Part shown: one piece after another, positions 10,320-22,159 of the stretch
How positions within the stretch are numbered: the stretch's first letter is position 1
Layout of the letters: each line of letters begins with the position of its first letter
Origin: Rhododendron vialii
Taxonomy: Eukaryota; Streptophyta; Magnoliopsida; Ericales; Ericaceae
Length of the DNA stretch: 64,000 bases
Assembly: GCF_030253575.1 (NCBI RefSeq)
Contig: NC_080566.1
Coordinates: 6,953,501 to 7,017,500 of the forward strand
Direction: 5' to 3'
Translations under genes and position numbers: made by a program
The notes under the pieces: generated by a model
The model's input: only the letters and a program-made list of their open reading frames with translations
Databases searched by the model: none
What the model was told of the DNA's origin: nothing

Positions 10320-10934
10320 TTGTTCATTTCCAACATGTTTTAATAAAGTGAAAGCCTTATTTTTTATTATATAATTGGTCTTAATCCGATTCAAAATTAG
10401 AACAATACGAGCGTTTTATCGAAATAATTTTTTTCCCGACCAATTGAGGGTAAAATGGTCAACTATTTTGATGTACAAATTAATTTTCATCGAAACCACT
10501 TCGTTAGGAAAGTAGATTGGACAAGCTTTCTAACGGTTCAAACCACGAGCAAATTGGAGTTCGGGAGTGTCTGGGGCAAGTCCGCAAAGTTGGGACTTCT
10601 TGTGGCATTTCAAGATGCGCCTGGGCACGAAGGATTGCGCCTGCGACGCATTAATGCTGCTCAAACTTTGCGAACTTGCCCCGGACAGCCCCGAACTCTA
10701 ATTTGTGCGTGGTTTGAACCGTTAGAAAGTTTGTCCAATTTACTTTCTATCCAAAAAAGTTTGGATAAAAAATCATTTGTACATCAAAAGAAGTGACCAT
10801 TTTACCCTCAATGGGTCAAAATATGATTCATTCCAGTAAAAAGCGTGTATGTTTCTCATTTTAAGTTGGATCAAGACCCATTGTATATGAATAAATAGAG
10901 ATTTTAAAGTACTTAAAGATGGCGGAATCCAACC
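10320..10934. mobile_element. Foldback element, copy B
   Basis: The arms pair over about 250 bases (GAGGGTAAAATGGTCAAC on the left faces GTGACCATTTTACCCTCAAT on the right; GACAAGCTTTCTAACGGTTC faces GAACCGTTAGAAAGTTTGTC). The loop keeps GATGCGCCTGGGCACGAAGG. No transposase; a non-autonomous palindromic element. Confidence 0.8.
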
Positions 10935-11081
10935 ATAAAAAAATTTGCTTTTTGTTAATGAAAATTGGATAGAAACAAGACAACTAAAAAAATCGTCGAA
11001 GCCCATGAACACCTCATGAATTCGTGTATCCCAATTACATTGTAGTAACTGCAGTAAGATGTCTTAGAATAAACACACACA

Positions 11082-11108
<27 letters not shown>
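11082..11108. repeat. Poly-C tract
   Basis: About 27 consecutive C, after an (AC)n run. The same position in other units holds 20 C (11,735-11,754), 24 C (12,658-12,681) and 33 C (15,479-15,511). Confidence 0.9.
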
Positions 11109-11112
<4 letters not shown>

Positions 11113-11269
11113 TTTGCCCTCTAGACAGATGGTTTCCCAACCTTTATTAGGGGTCAAGGTTGAACGTCTTTCTTCCTTCCCTTAAAACATGATGATCAAG
11201 ATATTTCAATAATGAGCGCTATATCATTCCTCGGACGAGAAGCCTAGCTAGGTGTTCGACCATGGTTAA

Positions 11270-13075
11270 ATAATCCCTCTGAGCTAGACTCCCTCAAGTT
11301 TTCTCTCACCCTCACTTTAGCCTGAGACGCATTAATGGTGCTCAAACTTTGCGGACTTGCCCCAGACACCCCCGAACTCCAATTTGTGCGTGGTTTGAAC
11401 CGTGAGAAAGCTTGTCCAATTTACTTTCTGTCCAAAGTAGTTTGGATAAAAACTCATTTGTACATCAAAAGAAGTGACCATTTTACTCTCGATAGGTCAA
11501 AATATGATTCATTCCGGTAAAACGCTTGTATGTTTCTTATTTTAAGTCTGATCAAGACCCATTGTATATGAATAAATAGAGATTTTAAAGTACTTAAAGA
11601 TGGAGGAATCCAGCTAAAAAAAAAATTGCGTTTTGTTAATGAAAACTGGATAGAAACATGACAACTACCTCATGAATCCGTGTATCCCAATTACATTGTA
11701 GTAACTGCAGTAAGATGTCTTAGAATAAACCGCGCCCCCCCCCCCCCCCCCCCCTAAATTTGCCCTCTAGACAGATGGTTTCCCAACCTTTATTAGGGGT
11801 CAAGGTTGAACGTCTTTCTTCCTTCCTTTAAAACATGATGATTAAGATATTTCAATAATAAGCGCTATATCATTCCTCGGACGAGAAGCCTGGCTAGGTG
11901 TTCGACCATGGTTAAATACTTTCTCAAGTTCTCTCTTTCAGTAACCGTCTACCGTGTGAGAGGAACAAAATAATTTTCTAGGAAAAGTTTCTAGACATAG
12001 AGTGCCTAACCAGCAGAAACCTTGTTGACATCAAATCCTGTATGACTCATGGTCGTGCAGTGAGTCAAGGATCAAAATCAAACACTCATACACAAATTGA
12101 GAGAAACTTAACTATTATAGGATCATACGCAATAACATTACGAAAAACTCTCTTGAGGAGCATCCCTCTGAGCTAGACTCCCTTAGGTTTTCTCTCACCC
12201 TCACTTTAGCCTGAGACGCATTAATGGTGCTCAAACTTTGCGGACTTGCCCCAGACACCCCCGAACTCAAATTTGCGTGTGGTTTGGACCGTTAGAAAGC
12301 TTGTCCAATTTACTTTCTATCCAAAGTAGTTTGGATAAAAAAATCATTGGTACATTAAAAGAAGTGACCATTTTACCCTCAATGGGTCAAAATATGATTC
12401 ATTCCGGTAAAACATGTGTATGTTTTCTATTTTAAGTCTGATCAAGACCCATTGTATATGAATAAATAGAGATTTTAAAGTACTTAAAGATGGCGGAATC
12501 CAGCCATAAAAAAATTTGTGTTTTGTTAATGAAAACTGGATAGAAACAAGAGAACTACAAAAATCGCCGAAGCCTATGAACTCCTCGTGAATCCGTGTAT
12601 CCTAATTACATTGTAGTAACTGCTAAATTTATTGAGTATCAGATTGCTTAGGATAAACCCCCCCCCCCCCCCCCCCCCCCCTTCTTCTAAATTTGCCCTC
12701 TAGATTAATGGTTTCCCAACCTTTATTAGGCGTCAAGGTTGAACGTCTTTCTTCTTTCCCTGAAAACATGATGATCAAGATATTTCGATATTGAGCGCTA
12801 TATCATTCCTCGGACGAGAAGCCTGGCTAGGTGTTCGACCATGGCTAAATACTTTCTCAAGTTCTCTCTTTTAGTAGCAGTCTACCGTGTGAGAGGAACA
12901 AAATAATTTTCTAGGGAAAGTCTCTAGACATAGAGAGCCTAACCTGCAAAAACCTTGTTGACATCAAATCCTGTTTATCCCATGGTCGTGCAGGTCATCG
13001 AGGATCAAAACCAAACAATCACACACAAATTGAGAGAAACTTAACTATTATAGGATCATACGCAATAACATTACG
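11270..13075. repeat. Array 1, two 0.89-kb deletion-derived units (C and D)
   Basis: Both units share the same unusual junction, CCCTCACTTTAGCCTGAGAC, at 11,309 and 12,198, which joins the start of a normal unit straight to the right arm of the foldback. The two junctions lie 889 bases apart, so one deleted unit was duplicated in tandem. Each keeps only the right foldback arm (from about 11,338 and 12,228) and a poly-C tract (11,735-11,754; 12,658-12,681). Confidence 0.75.
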
Positions 13076-14030
13076 AAAAACTCTCTTGAGGAGCACCCCT
13101 CTAAGCACGACTCCCTCATGTTTTCTCTCACCCTCGCCACAAGTCTTGCCTTGGGTGAATCCTGATGAAACGGTTTTTGATTATTTAATGAAGTGTGGTG
13201 AGCCCAATGAATCTTGTGGCTGGGCAATCTTACAGCATGAATGAATACCCTAGAACTGGGGATGTGGGCATCAAATGGAACTTAGACAGAGTAAATGGGC
13301 ACGAAAACATACTTTAGCCTTTGTCGCTCTGATGATCTTTGAATCACTCTCCCTTTGAAAACCTTTACATAAATAAAACATTATTATTTTAATTGTTCGT
13401 TTCCATCATGTTTTAATACAGTGAAGGCCTTATTTATTGTTATATAATTTGTCTTAATCCGATTCAAAATGAAAACAATACGAGCGTTTTATTTAAATAA
13501 TTTTTTCCGACCAATTGAGGATAAATGGTCATGTATTTTGATGTACAAATTAATTTTCATCGAAACCAATTCGGAAGGCAAGTAGATTGGACAAGCTTTC
13601 TAACGGTTCAAACCACGAGCGAATTGAAGTTCGGGAGTATATATCCGGGGCAAGTCCGCAAATTTGGGACTCGTTGTATCATTTAAAGATGCGCCCGGGG
13701 CGCATTTAAATGCGCCTAGGCGCGAAGGATTGGCCTGAGACGCATTAATGCTGCTCAAACTTTGCGGCCTTGCCCCGAACACCCCCAAACTCCAATTTGC
13801 GCGTGGTTTGAACCGTTAGAAAGCTTGTCCAATTACTTTCTATCCAATGTTGTTTGGATAAAAAATCATTTGTACGTCAAATGAAGTGACCATTTTACCC
13901 TCGATGAGCCAAAATATGATTCATTCCTGTAAAATGAGTGTATGTTTCTCATTTTAAGTTGGATCAAGACCCATCGTATATGAATAAATAGAGATTTTAA
14001 TGTACTACAAGATGGCAGAATCTAGGCATA
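13076..14030. repeat. Array 1, unit E
   Basis: Full-type unit, start GAAAAACTCTCTTGAGGAGC, ending with the foldback. No protein gene; short frames inside are chance. Confidence 0.65.
13398..14027. mobile_element. Foldback element, copy E
   Basis: Complete copy with both arms (about 13,398-13,660 and 13,755-14,027). The loop contains GATGCGCCCGGGGCGCATTT followed by AATGCGCCTAGGCGCGAAGG. Confidence 0.8.
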
Positions 14031-14852
14031 AAAAATTTGCTTAAGTGTGTCTCAGTGTTTATAGAGTATCCAAACTTCATCAAAGCATATGAAAAACCAT
14101 TTCATCACCGACATTCTCCCAAAGTTGGGCTTAAATATTTTTAAATTCAAATTTGGGAGTCTTGCTAAAACTACCAACACAACAAAAATTGAGAATATTT
14201 CCAAACGAGAAGACGTAAAAGGATTAACAGTATTTTCTATATGTCATTCTACTGCCACCACATTACAACTATGATCTTTAGTGCCGCCACAACGGATTTC
14301 TAACATTCTCTATTCAGGAAAATATTCTTAATCCAAAGACATTGATAAAGTGATGGTGGTGTAGTAGGAGAAAAAGTAGTAGAAAACGACTTTGAGATTA
14401 AATAGCTCCGTCATCTCCTTTTGAGAACAACACAAAACGAAAAACAAAACACTTGCTCGAACTTCTTCAAGGTTTCATTGTGTAATTATCTGCACATCGT
14501 GATCATATATTTCTCAGATTATTTGGGTGTTGGGCAATAATTGGTTCATAAAGTTTCGCTTCACTCTAAAAAAAGGACTTAAAGATCGTTGTATTTTGAG
14601 GAAATAACATCATCCAACCATGTTTAAAAGGAGGTGTATGGTTCATAATTATGGGAGAGCGCGGTTCCGCGTGCCTCAAACACACCACAGGCTTTTCGAA
14701 GATATTTTGGTTTACTGTTTGATTACTTTTACTGGTGTCATTATGCAATTCTTCTAGCATAAAATCCTACATAATCTCACATAGAATATAAAATTTTGAA
14801 CCGTACCAAATTGGACAGGCAATCAAAAAAAATACCAAATTGGACATGACAT
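14031..14852. repeat. Right inverted arm of block 1
   Basis: The part from 14,470 to 14,760 is the reverse complement of about 9,500-9,800. The part from 14,040 to 14,460 recurs at 25,400-25,770. No gene. The 14,600-14,760 stretch shows a decayed open frame whose relation to any protein I cannot establish. Confidence 0.6.
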
Positions 14853-14854
14853 GT

Positions 14855-14952
14855 TGATGCACCCGGGCGCAACTTAAATGCGTTGGGGCACACTCGAATG
14901 GCACCTGAGGCGCATGTGATGCCGCAAATATTTTTAATTTGTTTTTATACTG
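14855..14952 (+). repeat. GCGCC-palindrome repeat, partial copy e
   Basis: Only the centre (GCACCCGGGCGCAACTTAAA, GCACCTGAGGCGCATGTGAT) and the ATTTTTAATTTGTTTTTATA tail remain. It joins directly to sequence downstream of U2. Confidence 0.65.
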
Positions 14953-15047
14953 AGTTTTAGACAGTAAATAGTTGACACATCTGCAGATGTCAAGCCAACT
15001 TATTTGGTTCTAGACATGAAGTAGCAGAATCCTTTGAACTTGGTTTG

Positions 15048-15243
15048 GGTGGGGTGCGCCAAGCCAAGGCAATAGTGCAACACCAAGGCGACGCATGAGA
15101 GACCCAAGTAAACGTACTGTAGTGGGCCTTCCCCCTCAAAAAATTAATTTAATAAAGAGTGATCCAATGGCCCACATATCAGATATTAAACAAATAAGAA
15201 CAAATACTACACTGGATCTTAGCCAAAAAGCCGAGAAAGGTAT
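15048..15243 (-). ncRNA. U2: U2 snRNA copy 3, full length, variant
   Basis: Spliceosomal U2 snRNA, which pairs with the intron branch site. The minus strand starts at 15,243 with ATACCTTTCTCGGC, then GGCTAAGATCCAGTGTAGTA (branch-site element intact), TTTAATATCTGATATGTGGG, Sm site AATTTTTTG, and 3' stem-loops ending CGCACCCCACCC. At about 196 nt it has the plant length. The 3' box CAAACCAAGTTCAA follows at 15,034-15,047. Differences from the plant consensus: a C to T in stem I (turning a pair into wobble) and TATTTG instead of TATCAG in stem IIa, which weakens that stem. It may be a functional variant or a young pseudogene. Confidence 0.8.
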
Positions 15244-15265
15244 GTCTTCTTTTCTCTTGGGTTGC

Positions 15266-15320
15266 TTATTTCATAGTCGTGTTTTCTCTCCTCGTTATTC
15301 TGCATAGTTGATGTGGGAAA
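15266..15320 (-). promoter_or_regulatory. U2 promoter, copy 3
   Basis: The USE TTCCCACATCA lies at 15,309-15,319 and a TATA-like CTATGAAATAAG at 15,266-15,276, with one base changed from TATAAAATA. USE-TATA spacing is about 33 bases, as for Pol II snRNA genes. The altered TATA may weaken expression. Confidence 0.7.
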
Positions 15321-15477
15321 CAAACCCCGAAATTGCAAACTCGGTTTTGCTCTACTTGGTTTGTGCCATCAGTTCGACTCGGTTTTTTGAAGCCTATGAG
15401 CACCTTGTGAATCCATGTATCCTAGTTACATTGTAGTAACTGATGAATTTATTGAGTATCAGATTGGTTAGGATAAA

Positions 15478-15478
<1 letters not shown>

Positions 15479-15511
<33 letters not shown>
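15479..15511. repeat. Poly-C tract upstream of U2 copy 3
   Basis: 33 consecutive C, the longest homopolymer in the window. It lies about 235 bases upstream of the U2 start. Confidence 0.9.
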
Positions 15512-15740
15512 TTCTACATGCGCCTGGGGCGCACTCGAATGGCACCTGAGGCGAATGTGATGCAGCAAATATTTTTAATTTGTTTTTTTATTGAGTTTTT
15601 CTAGTCCGAATTGGGAAGAGACTAAAAAAAGGCAATCCTTTAAACATTAAAAGGATCACTAAGCATAAGAGGCACAAGAAGCCTGTACGAAGTGATTCCA
15701 TGAGTTCCATCCATGAAGATTTCATTGACATATGTTTTGA
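15512..15740 (+). repeat. GCGCC-palindrome repeat, partial copy f
   Basis: Starts abruptly at the end of the poly-C tract with CTTCTACATGCGCCTGGGGC and runs to GAAGATTTCATTGACATA. The junction at the C tract suggests recombination or slippage there. Confidence 0.65.
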
Positions 15741-15784
15741 TTCAAAAGTTTAGAAATGGTTGAAATATGCAAGTAATATGTGTT

Positions 15785-16504
15785 TCTTGGATCTGGGGGC
15801 ACTGTGCTCGTGATTTTCATGAAGCTCTCTATCTTTGGCCAAAAAAGTGATCAAAATTTTGTATTTTTTGGGTTCTAAAGATCATAACTACAAGAAAACT
15901 ACTTAAAAAATGAACTGACTGAGAGTTTTTCGTATTTTTTGGGTCGGTTTGTATTGTTTTTGGGTAAGTTAAATTCATGAAAACCAGAGTTCACAACTTG
16001 AAAACAACAGAGTTCAGAACAGACCCACCAAAACAAGCTGTAAAAAATTGGTCTTAGGTTCATTATGTGAATTTCATAAGCCCCACAAATCCACCTATTA
16101 ATTTTGTAAGGTGTCAAGTCCAATTTACGAAGTTCGAACAGTCCACTCTCTAGGGTAGGGGGTAGGGTAGGGTACCCTAGGGTTTAGGCACTTTCATAAG
16201 ATTTTAGGGTGCACTTTCTTATTATAGGATAGGGTACCTATTCTTAACAATTTGTTATGCAAAGGTGCGTACCTATTTTTAACAATTCCTAAAATTTATT
16301 TTAAATATCTCATCTTCTTATTACTGTTGGAAGATCTGAATTAGAGGAAACCAAGTGATCTAAAGCTGTTTGAAATTAACTATTATTGAGAAATGGTTTG
16401 GGATTCTGTCCTATGATTCTGGAGAAGATCATTCCTCGGATGAAAATTAAGCCTCATGTCCTCTTGGAGAAGACTACCCAATAATGAGTTCAATAAGCAA
16501 CTTT
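15785..16504. repeat. Duplicated flank and spacer
   Basis: 15,785-16,030 repeats bases 1-240 of the window; 16,248-16,360 matches 8,200-8,310. Around 16,150-16,200 there is a G-rich stretch (TAGGGTAGGG, CCCTAGGGTTTAGG). No gene. Confidence 0.6.
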
Positions 16505-16573
16505 TGTTCCCTTTGTTCTGCTTTTAATACTGTGAAAACCTTATTCATCATTATATAATTGGCTTTAATTTGA

Positions 16574-18040
16574 CGAGTTTTTAAATATTCATCCTTAGAC
16601 CTTATCTCACGTAAGTATTCATTCTGGTCATTTTGAACGATTATGTTTTCATCCTTCCAAATGGTGAATTACCTATCTTACCCTTTTTAATAAAATATTC
16701 ATATGTATGTGTATATTGACTTCCTAAATTAGTGCCCATTTCCTAATTTAATGAGATTCAACCATTTCAATAGTTCCTAAATTAATGGGATTCATTGTTA
16801 TCTATAATTAAGGACTTTTTAAAATATTTGGAGGAATTCAAATAGTGGGATTGATATTGTTTCTATATGTAACGAATTGCATCCAAAAGTCACATTGTAA
16901 TCCAAACATCAAGTTCGTCATTCTAACTACAATCCTACAATTATGCAAGTTCGTTTAGTCCCTTCTCATGAATGTTCCTAATTTAAATCACAAAAACACC
17001 ATGTACTATACATAATTCCACCATGAAATTGGTCTCATAAACATGACTGATTTAAAAAAATGAACCTCAAAAATATGAAATATTTCGTAACTCGGTCCAA
17101 GTACCCCACAAATTCATGGCGGATTCCATAATTCCACCAGGAAATTGATCTCCTAAATATGACATATTCCAAAAACATGAAATTGATTTCTTACACATGA
17201 GTGACAGAATACATCACGACGTATGCTTGATAAGATACCCCACGACGAAATACACCATGAAAAGAAATACAACATGAAATTTGCTTGATAGAATAAATAA
17301 TCTACTTGATATAATGCACCATGATATTTGCTTGATAGAATATGTACACCATAAATCTGATTGATAAACAAAATACACCATGAAAAAAGAAATACACCAT
17401 TGAAATCGTACTAATTTTGTGACAAATTTCTGCAAATATTCTATGAATTCCATGATTTCACGAACCAAAGGAGAATAAAATATAATTTAATCGAAAATAC
17501 ATGAAAAACCATGAATACATAAAATATGAATAACCATGAAAAAAATAAGCCATGAAATAAATATATAAACCATGAATTCGCGATCCAAGCCTAGCCCTTG
17601 CCGACCAAGCATCGCCGACCACCGGCGACTCAAAATCATCCTTCCGAGTTGGGGTTTTCATAGAAACCGCATTCGGATTGTTGAGGAAGATCCGTGCGCC
17701 GATTTAATTTCTTTACCGGATGTTGGGCACAATGGAGGACTGGTGCCGATTTGGGATTTTCATAGAAACCGCATTCAGATTGTTGAGGAAGATCCATGAG
17801 CCAATTTTCTTCACTGGATGTTGCAGGACTTGCAACAATGAAGGACGTGTGTTTCGCCATTTAAGATTTCTTCCAAACAGGGGGATAAAAAATCAAATGG
17901 CTTGGGGTTTTCCATTTGAGGGGAACAAATCAATCAATATCTACTCGAGATTTGCGGGATTGTGCGGAGAAATATATGGAAACTGAAAGTCCAATTAAAC
18001 AGTGGGACTTGAAGTCTTAAGATTCCATCCCAAAAATCAT

Positions 18041-18085
<45 letters not shown>

Positions 18086-18201
18086 CATGTAAGGGTACTT
18101 TTGGGATTAAAAAATAGTGAGGATGAAAACATAAGTGCCAAAATTGGGCAGGATGAAAATCTACGAGGGGTGGGTTCTGAGGATGATTCTTTAAGTCTCC
18201 C
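16574..18201. mobile_element. Mutator-like (MULE) non-autonomous DNA transposon
   Basis: A 1,628-bp insertion flanked by a perfect 9-bp target duplication TTAATTTGA (16,565-16,573 and 18,202-18,210), the TSD length of Mutator elements. The ends are imperfect inverted repeats of about 80 bases: ATTCATCCTTAGACC and ATGTTTTCATCC on the left are mirrored by ATCATCCTCAGAACC and ATGTTTTCATCC read from the right. It interrupts a foldback element. Inside are a segment rich in ATACACCATGAAA phrases (17,230-17,410), a more GC-rich stretch (17,575-17,720) and a roughly 120-bp tandem duplication (TTTTCATAGAAACCGCATTC at about 17,655 and 17,757). No transposase frame, so it needs help in trans. The GC-rich part could be captured host sequence. 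Confidence 0.85.
18044..18082. repeat. (TA)n microsatellite
   Basis: About 19 TA units inside the Mutator-like element. Confidence 0.95.
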
Positions 18202-18546
18202 TTAATTTGATTAAAAATGAATAAGATACAAACGTTTTATTGAAATAATGTGTTTTTCGACCAATTGAGGGTAAAATGGTCATGTATTTTGATGTACAAA
18301 TTATTTTTCATCGAAACCAATTTGGTAGGAAAGTAGATTGGACAAGCTTTCTAACGGTTCAAACCACTAGCAAATTGGAGTTCGGGAGTGTTTGGGGCAA
18401 GTCCGCAAATTTGGACTTGTTGTGCAATGTTCAGGATGCGCCTGGGCGCAAAGGAATGCGCCAGAGGCGCATTAATGCTGCATAGCATGTCAAATTTTGC
18501 GGACTTGCCCCGAACACCCCAGAACTCCAATTTTCTTGTGGTTTGT
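18202..18546. mobile_element. Foldback element, copy F (split and truncated)
   Basis: The start of the left arm lies at about 16,505-16,573 and continues here after the Mutator-like insertion. The loop (GATGCGCCTGGGCGCAAAGG) and part of the right arm follow, then the element is cut off at about 18,546, where sequence matching 8,311 onward begins. That junction marks the start of the second duplicated block. Confidence 0.75.
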
Positions 18547-18604
18547 GACACTCTCTGCATTGGCAATGATTCTCTATATACTACATATGGGTATTCGGTA
18601 TAGA

Positions 18605-18795
18605 ATTGGGTTGGTACTGTGCAGTACCCTGCTTTGCACATTCGAGCCATTGGATCGCGCATCCGACGGCTTAGATGCAATCAACAATTGAGAGCCATTT
18701 ATTGTCGAGATGAGATTCGAGTCATCGGATGCACGATTCAAAGACTCAGAGGTGCACAACACAGTGCTGCGCATACCACTGCCAACACCATCCCC
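18605..18795. mobile_element. MITE-like element, second copy
   Basis: Same element as at 8,370-8,560 (TTGGTACTGTGCAGTACC start, GTGCTGCGCATACCACTG end), in the same neighbourhood, so it is a product of the block duplication and not a new insertion. Confidence 0.7.
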
Positions 18796-18992
18796 TCCAT
18801 TATCTACGGGGTATGCAAATAGCTGGGGAATATGGGAGGGAGAAAAAGGAACAGAAAAACGACTTTGAGATTAAATAGCTCCTTCATCTCCTTTTGAGAA
18901 CAAAACAAAAAACTTACTCGAAACTTCTTCAAGGTTGGGTTCTGTAAGTACTAGCTTCTTGTGCCTCTCTTTATGCTTGAACAACCCTTGGA

Positions 18993-19300
18993 ATTGTTGG
19001 GAATATTCCCCTAAATCAATCCCATGCGCAAACGGAAGCGTAATCGAAAAAATTAAACACGCAATAAACAAGGTAACAACAAACAAGAAAATAAGTGGTT
19101 TCCCGAACTAGGGTATACATCCACGGGAGAGAGAGATAATCCACTATACGAAAAATAAGAGGTTACAATGTGAGATGAAAAACTCTCCTCGAGCTCCTAA
19201 CACTTGGCTCACTATGTTTTTCCCTCACCCCAACATCTCTATTTTTCCTCACATTACTCTCCTCTCACCTCACGGCCGGCCTACTCAGCAACTCCCGAAG
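18993..19300 (+). mobile_element. LTR fragment, Copia-like, second copy, fossil
   Basis: Matches 8,758-9,062 (GCAAACGGAAGCGTAATCG, CCACGGGAGAGAGAGATAAT). Broken, no internal region. Confidence 0.55.
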
Positions 19301-19665
19301 GAGTTGTCCACTAACAGAAATCAATTCGTATGGGCTTCTTGTGGATCTCTTATGCTTTAACAATCCTTATTATGTTTAAAGGATTGCCTTTTTAGTCTCC
19401 TGCCAATTCGGACAAGAAAAACTCATTAAAAAATAAAATCAAAAAGATTTGTTGCATCACATGCACCTCAGGCACAATTCGAGTGCGGCCCAGATGCATT
19501 TAAGTTGCGTCTGGGTGCATCCATACTTTCTCTGATTTTGCAATGCGCCTTAGGCGCATTTGAATTGCTCATCGGGAGCATTCAGTTTTTTCTCTTTTGA
19601 TACAGTGAAAGCAAAAAGTGCAAAATGTTTTCACAGTGAACTCCGTAATTCTGGATCAAACAAAA
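19301..19665 (-). repeat. GCGCC-palindrome repeat, copy g (inverted)
   Basis: Minus-strand copy matching 9,063-9,440 with the same motif order. Confidence 0.75.
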
Positions 19666-20185
19666 AACAAAAACTCTAGAGGTCATTGGTTCTTCTATTA
19701 GCCCATATGTTATTTGGCTATGCGACAAATCATTGTACTCAACGAAATATATATTAGAAAAGCTTTGGGGTGGTTTAGGCAAGCGGAACCGCACTCCTCT
19801 TATGAACGATACATTTCCTTTTGAACCGAGTTGGATGATGTTATTTTCTCAAAATACAATGATCGATCTTTAAGTCCACTTTTTTACCGTGAAACAAAAC
19901 CACCGAATCGATTATTGCCCAACATTCAAATACTCTGAGAAATATATGATTACGATGTGTAGATAATTACCAGAACGGAAAAAACTACAATACACACCAT
20001 CACATACGAATTTTGTGGCTGATTTTTACGACTATTTGTAGCTCACTTTATTAGCTTTTGTGGCTCATCTTACGAAAGTGTGTACAGTACACCTTTATGA
20101 ATTTTGTGGCTTACTTTTATTAATTTTAGTGGCCCAATATATGAGATTTTCTGGTTTATATACGAATTTTTTGTGGTGTTGTATA
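19666..20185. repeat. Left inverted arm of block 2
   Basis: Direct copy of 9,441-9,985, with its inverted partner at about 25,770-25,886 plus 28,556-28,720. No gene. Confidence 0.65.
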
Positions 20186-20509
20186 CGAAAAACTCTCTTG
20201 AGGAGCACCCCTCTGAGCTCGACTCACTCAGGTTATCTCTCACCCTTACCACAAGTTGTGCCTTGGGTGAATCATGATGATGAAAAGGTTTTTGAGTATT
20301 TAATGAAGTGTCGTGAGCCCAATGAATCTTGTGGCCGGGCACTCTTACAGAATGAACAAATACCCTAGAGCTGGGGAACTGGGCATCAAATGGAACTTAG
20401 AATGTGTAAATGGGCGCGAAAACATAATTTAGCCTTTGTCGCTCTGATGATCTTTGAATCACTCTCCCGTCGACAACCTTTACATAAATAAAATTTCATT
20501 ATTTTAATT

Positions 20510-21143
20510 TTTCATTTCCATCATGTTTTAATACAGTGAATGCCTTATTTATTATTATATAATTGGTCTTAATCCGATTCAAAATGAAAACAATACGAGC
20601 GTTTTATTGAAATAATTTTTTTCCCGACCCATTGAGGGTAAAATGGTCATGTATTTTGATGTACAAATTAATTTTCATCAAAACTAATTCGGTAAGAAAG
20701 TAGATTGAACAAACTTTCTAACGGTTATAACCACTACGAATTGGAGTTCGGGAGTATCAGGGGCAAGTCCGCAAAGTTGGGACTTGTTGTGGCATTTCAA
20801 GATGCGCTCAGGGCGCAATTAGATGCGCCTGCGCGCGAAGGATTGCGCCTGAGATGCATTAATGCTGCTCAAACTTTGCGGACTTGCCCGGGACACATCC
20901 GAACTCCAATTTGCTCGTGGTTTGAACCGTTCGAAAGTTTGTCCAATTTACTTTCTATCCAAAGTAGTTTGGATAAAAAAATCTTTTGTACATCAAAAAA
21001 AGTGATCATTTTACCCTTGATGGGTCAAAATATGATTCATTCCGGTAAAACGCTTGTATGTTTCTCATTTTAAGTTGGATCAAGACCCAATGTATATGAA
21101 TAAATAGAGATTTTAAATTACTAAAAGATGGCGGAATTCAGCC
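20510..21143. mobile_element. Foldback element, copy G
   Basis: Both arms present. The loop reads GATGCGCTCAGGGCGCAATT, then GATGCGCCTGCGCGCGAAGG. Confidence 0.8.
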
Positions 21144-22159
21144 ATAAGTCGTTTCATTCATGAAAACAGGATAGAAACATGACAACTACAAAAATCGCCG
21201 AAGCCTATGAGCACCACGTGAATCCGTGTATCCCAATTACATTGTAGTTACTGCTTAATTTAATTTATCGAGTATCAAATTGCTTAGGATAAACCCCAAC
21301 ACACCACCCACCCACCCACCCCCCCAGTTATCCCAATAGATAGATGGTTTCCCATCCTTTATTAGGGGTCAAGGTTGAACGTCTTTCTTTCTTCCCTTAA
21401 AACAAGATGATCAAGATATTTCGATAATGAGCGCTATATCATTCCTCGGATTGGAAGCCTGGCTAGTGGTTCGACCATGGCTAAATACTTTTTCAAGTTC
21501 TCTCTTTCAGTAACCGTCTACTGTGTGAGAGGAACAAAATAATTTTCTAGGGAAAGTCTCTAGACATAGAGAGCCTAACCTGCAGAAACCATGTTAATAA
21601 CAAATCCTCTATGTCTCATGGTTGAGCAGTGCGTCGAGGATGAAAACCAAACACTCACGCACAAATTGAGAGAAACTTAACTATTATAGGATCATACGCA
21701 ATAACATTATGAAAAACTCTCTTGAGGAGCACCCCTCTGAGCTCGACTCCCTCATGTTATCTCTCACCCTCACGACAAGTCTTGCATTGGGTGAATCCTG
21801 ATGATGAAACGGTTTTTGATTATTTAATGAAGTGTGATGAGCCCAATGAATCTTGTGGCCGGGCACTCTCACAAAATGAATGAATAACATAGGATCATAC
21901 GCAATAACATTACGAAAAACTCTCTTGACCAGCACCCCTCTGAGCTCGACTCCCTCAGGTTATCACTCACCCTCACCACAAGTCTTGCCTTGGGTGAATA
22001 CTGATGATGAAACTTAGAATGTGGATGTGGGCATCAAATGGAACTTAGAATGTGTAAATGGGTGCAAAAATGTACTTTAGCCTTTGTCGCTCTAATGATC
22101 TATAAATCACTCCCCTTTGGACTACATTTACATAAACGAAACTTCATTATTTTAATTGT

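Larger units (their letters stand above)
9986..11262. repeat. Array 1, unit B
   Basis: First unit of the tandem array: ACTCTCTTGAGGAGCACC start, GATGATCTTTGAATCAGTCT, foldback element, then AATCCGTGTATCCCAATTAC-like sequence, a poly-C tract and TTTATTAGGGGTCAAGGTTG. The second half is the sequence found just upstream of the U2 genes. No protein gene. Confidence 0.7.

Noticed and set aside
15095-15307. Plus-strand frames of about 70 codons at 15,095-15,307 and 29,055-29,267
   Set aside because: They run antisense through U2 snRNA copies and their promoters; the similarity between them is that of the RNA gene.
16140-16200. Telomere-like G-rich stretch (TAGGGTAGGG, CCCTAGGGTTTAGG)
   Set aside because: Only isolated or degenerate TTTAGGG-type units and no tandem run, so not an interstitial telomere array.
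16574-18201. Transposase gene in the Mutator-like element
   Set aside because: No frame longer than about 90 codons and no MURA-type motif; the element is non-autonomous.
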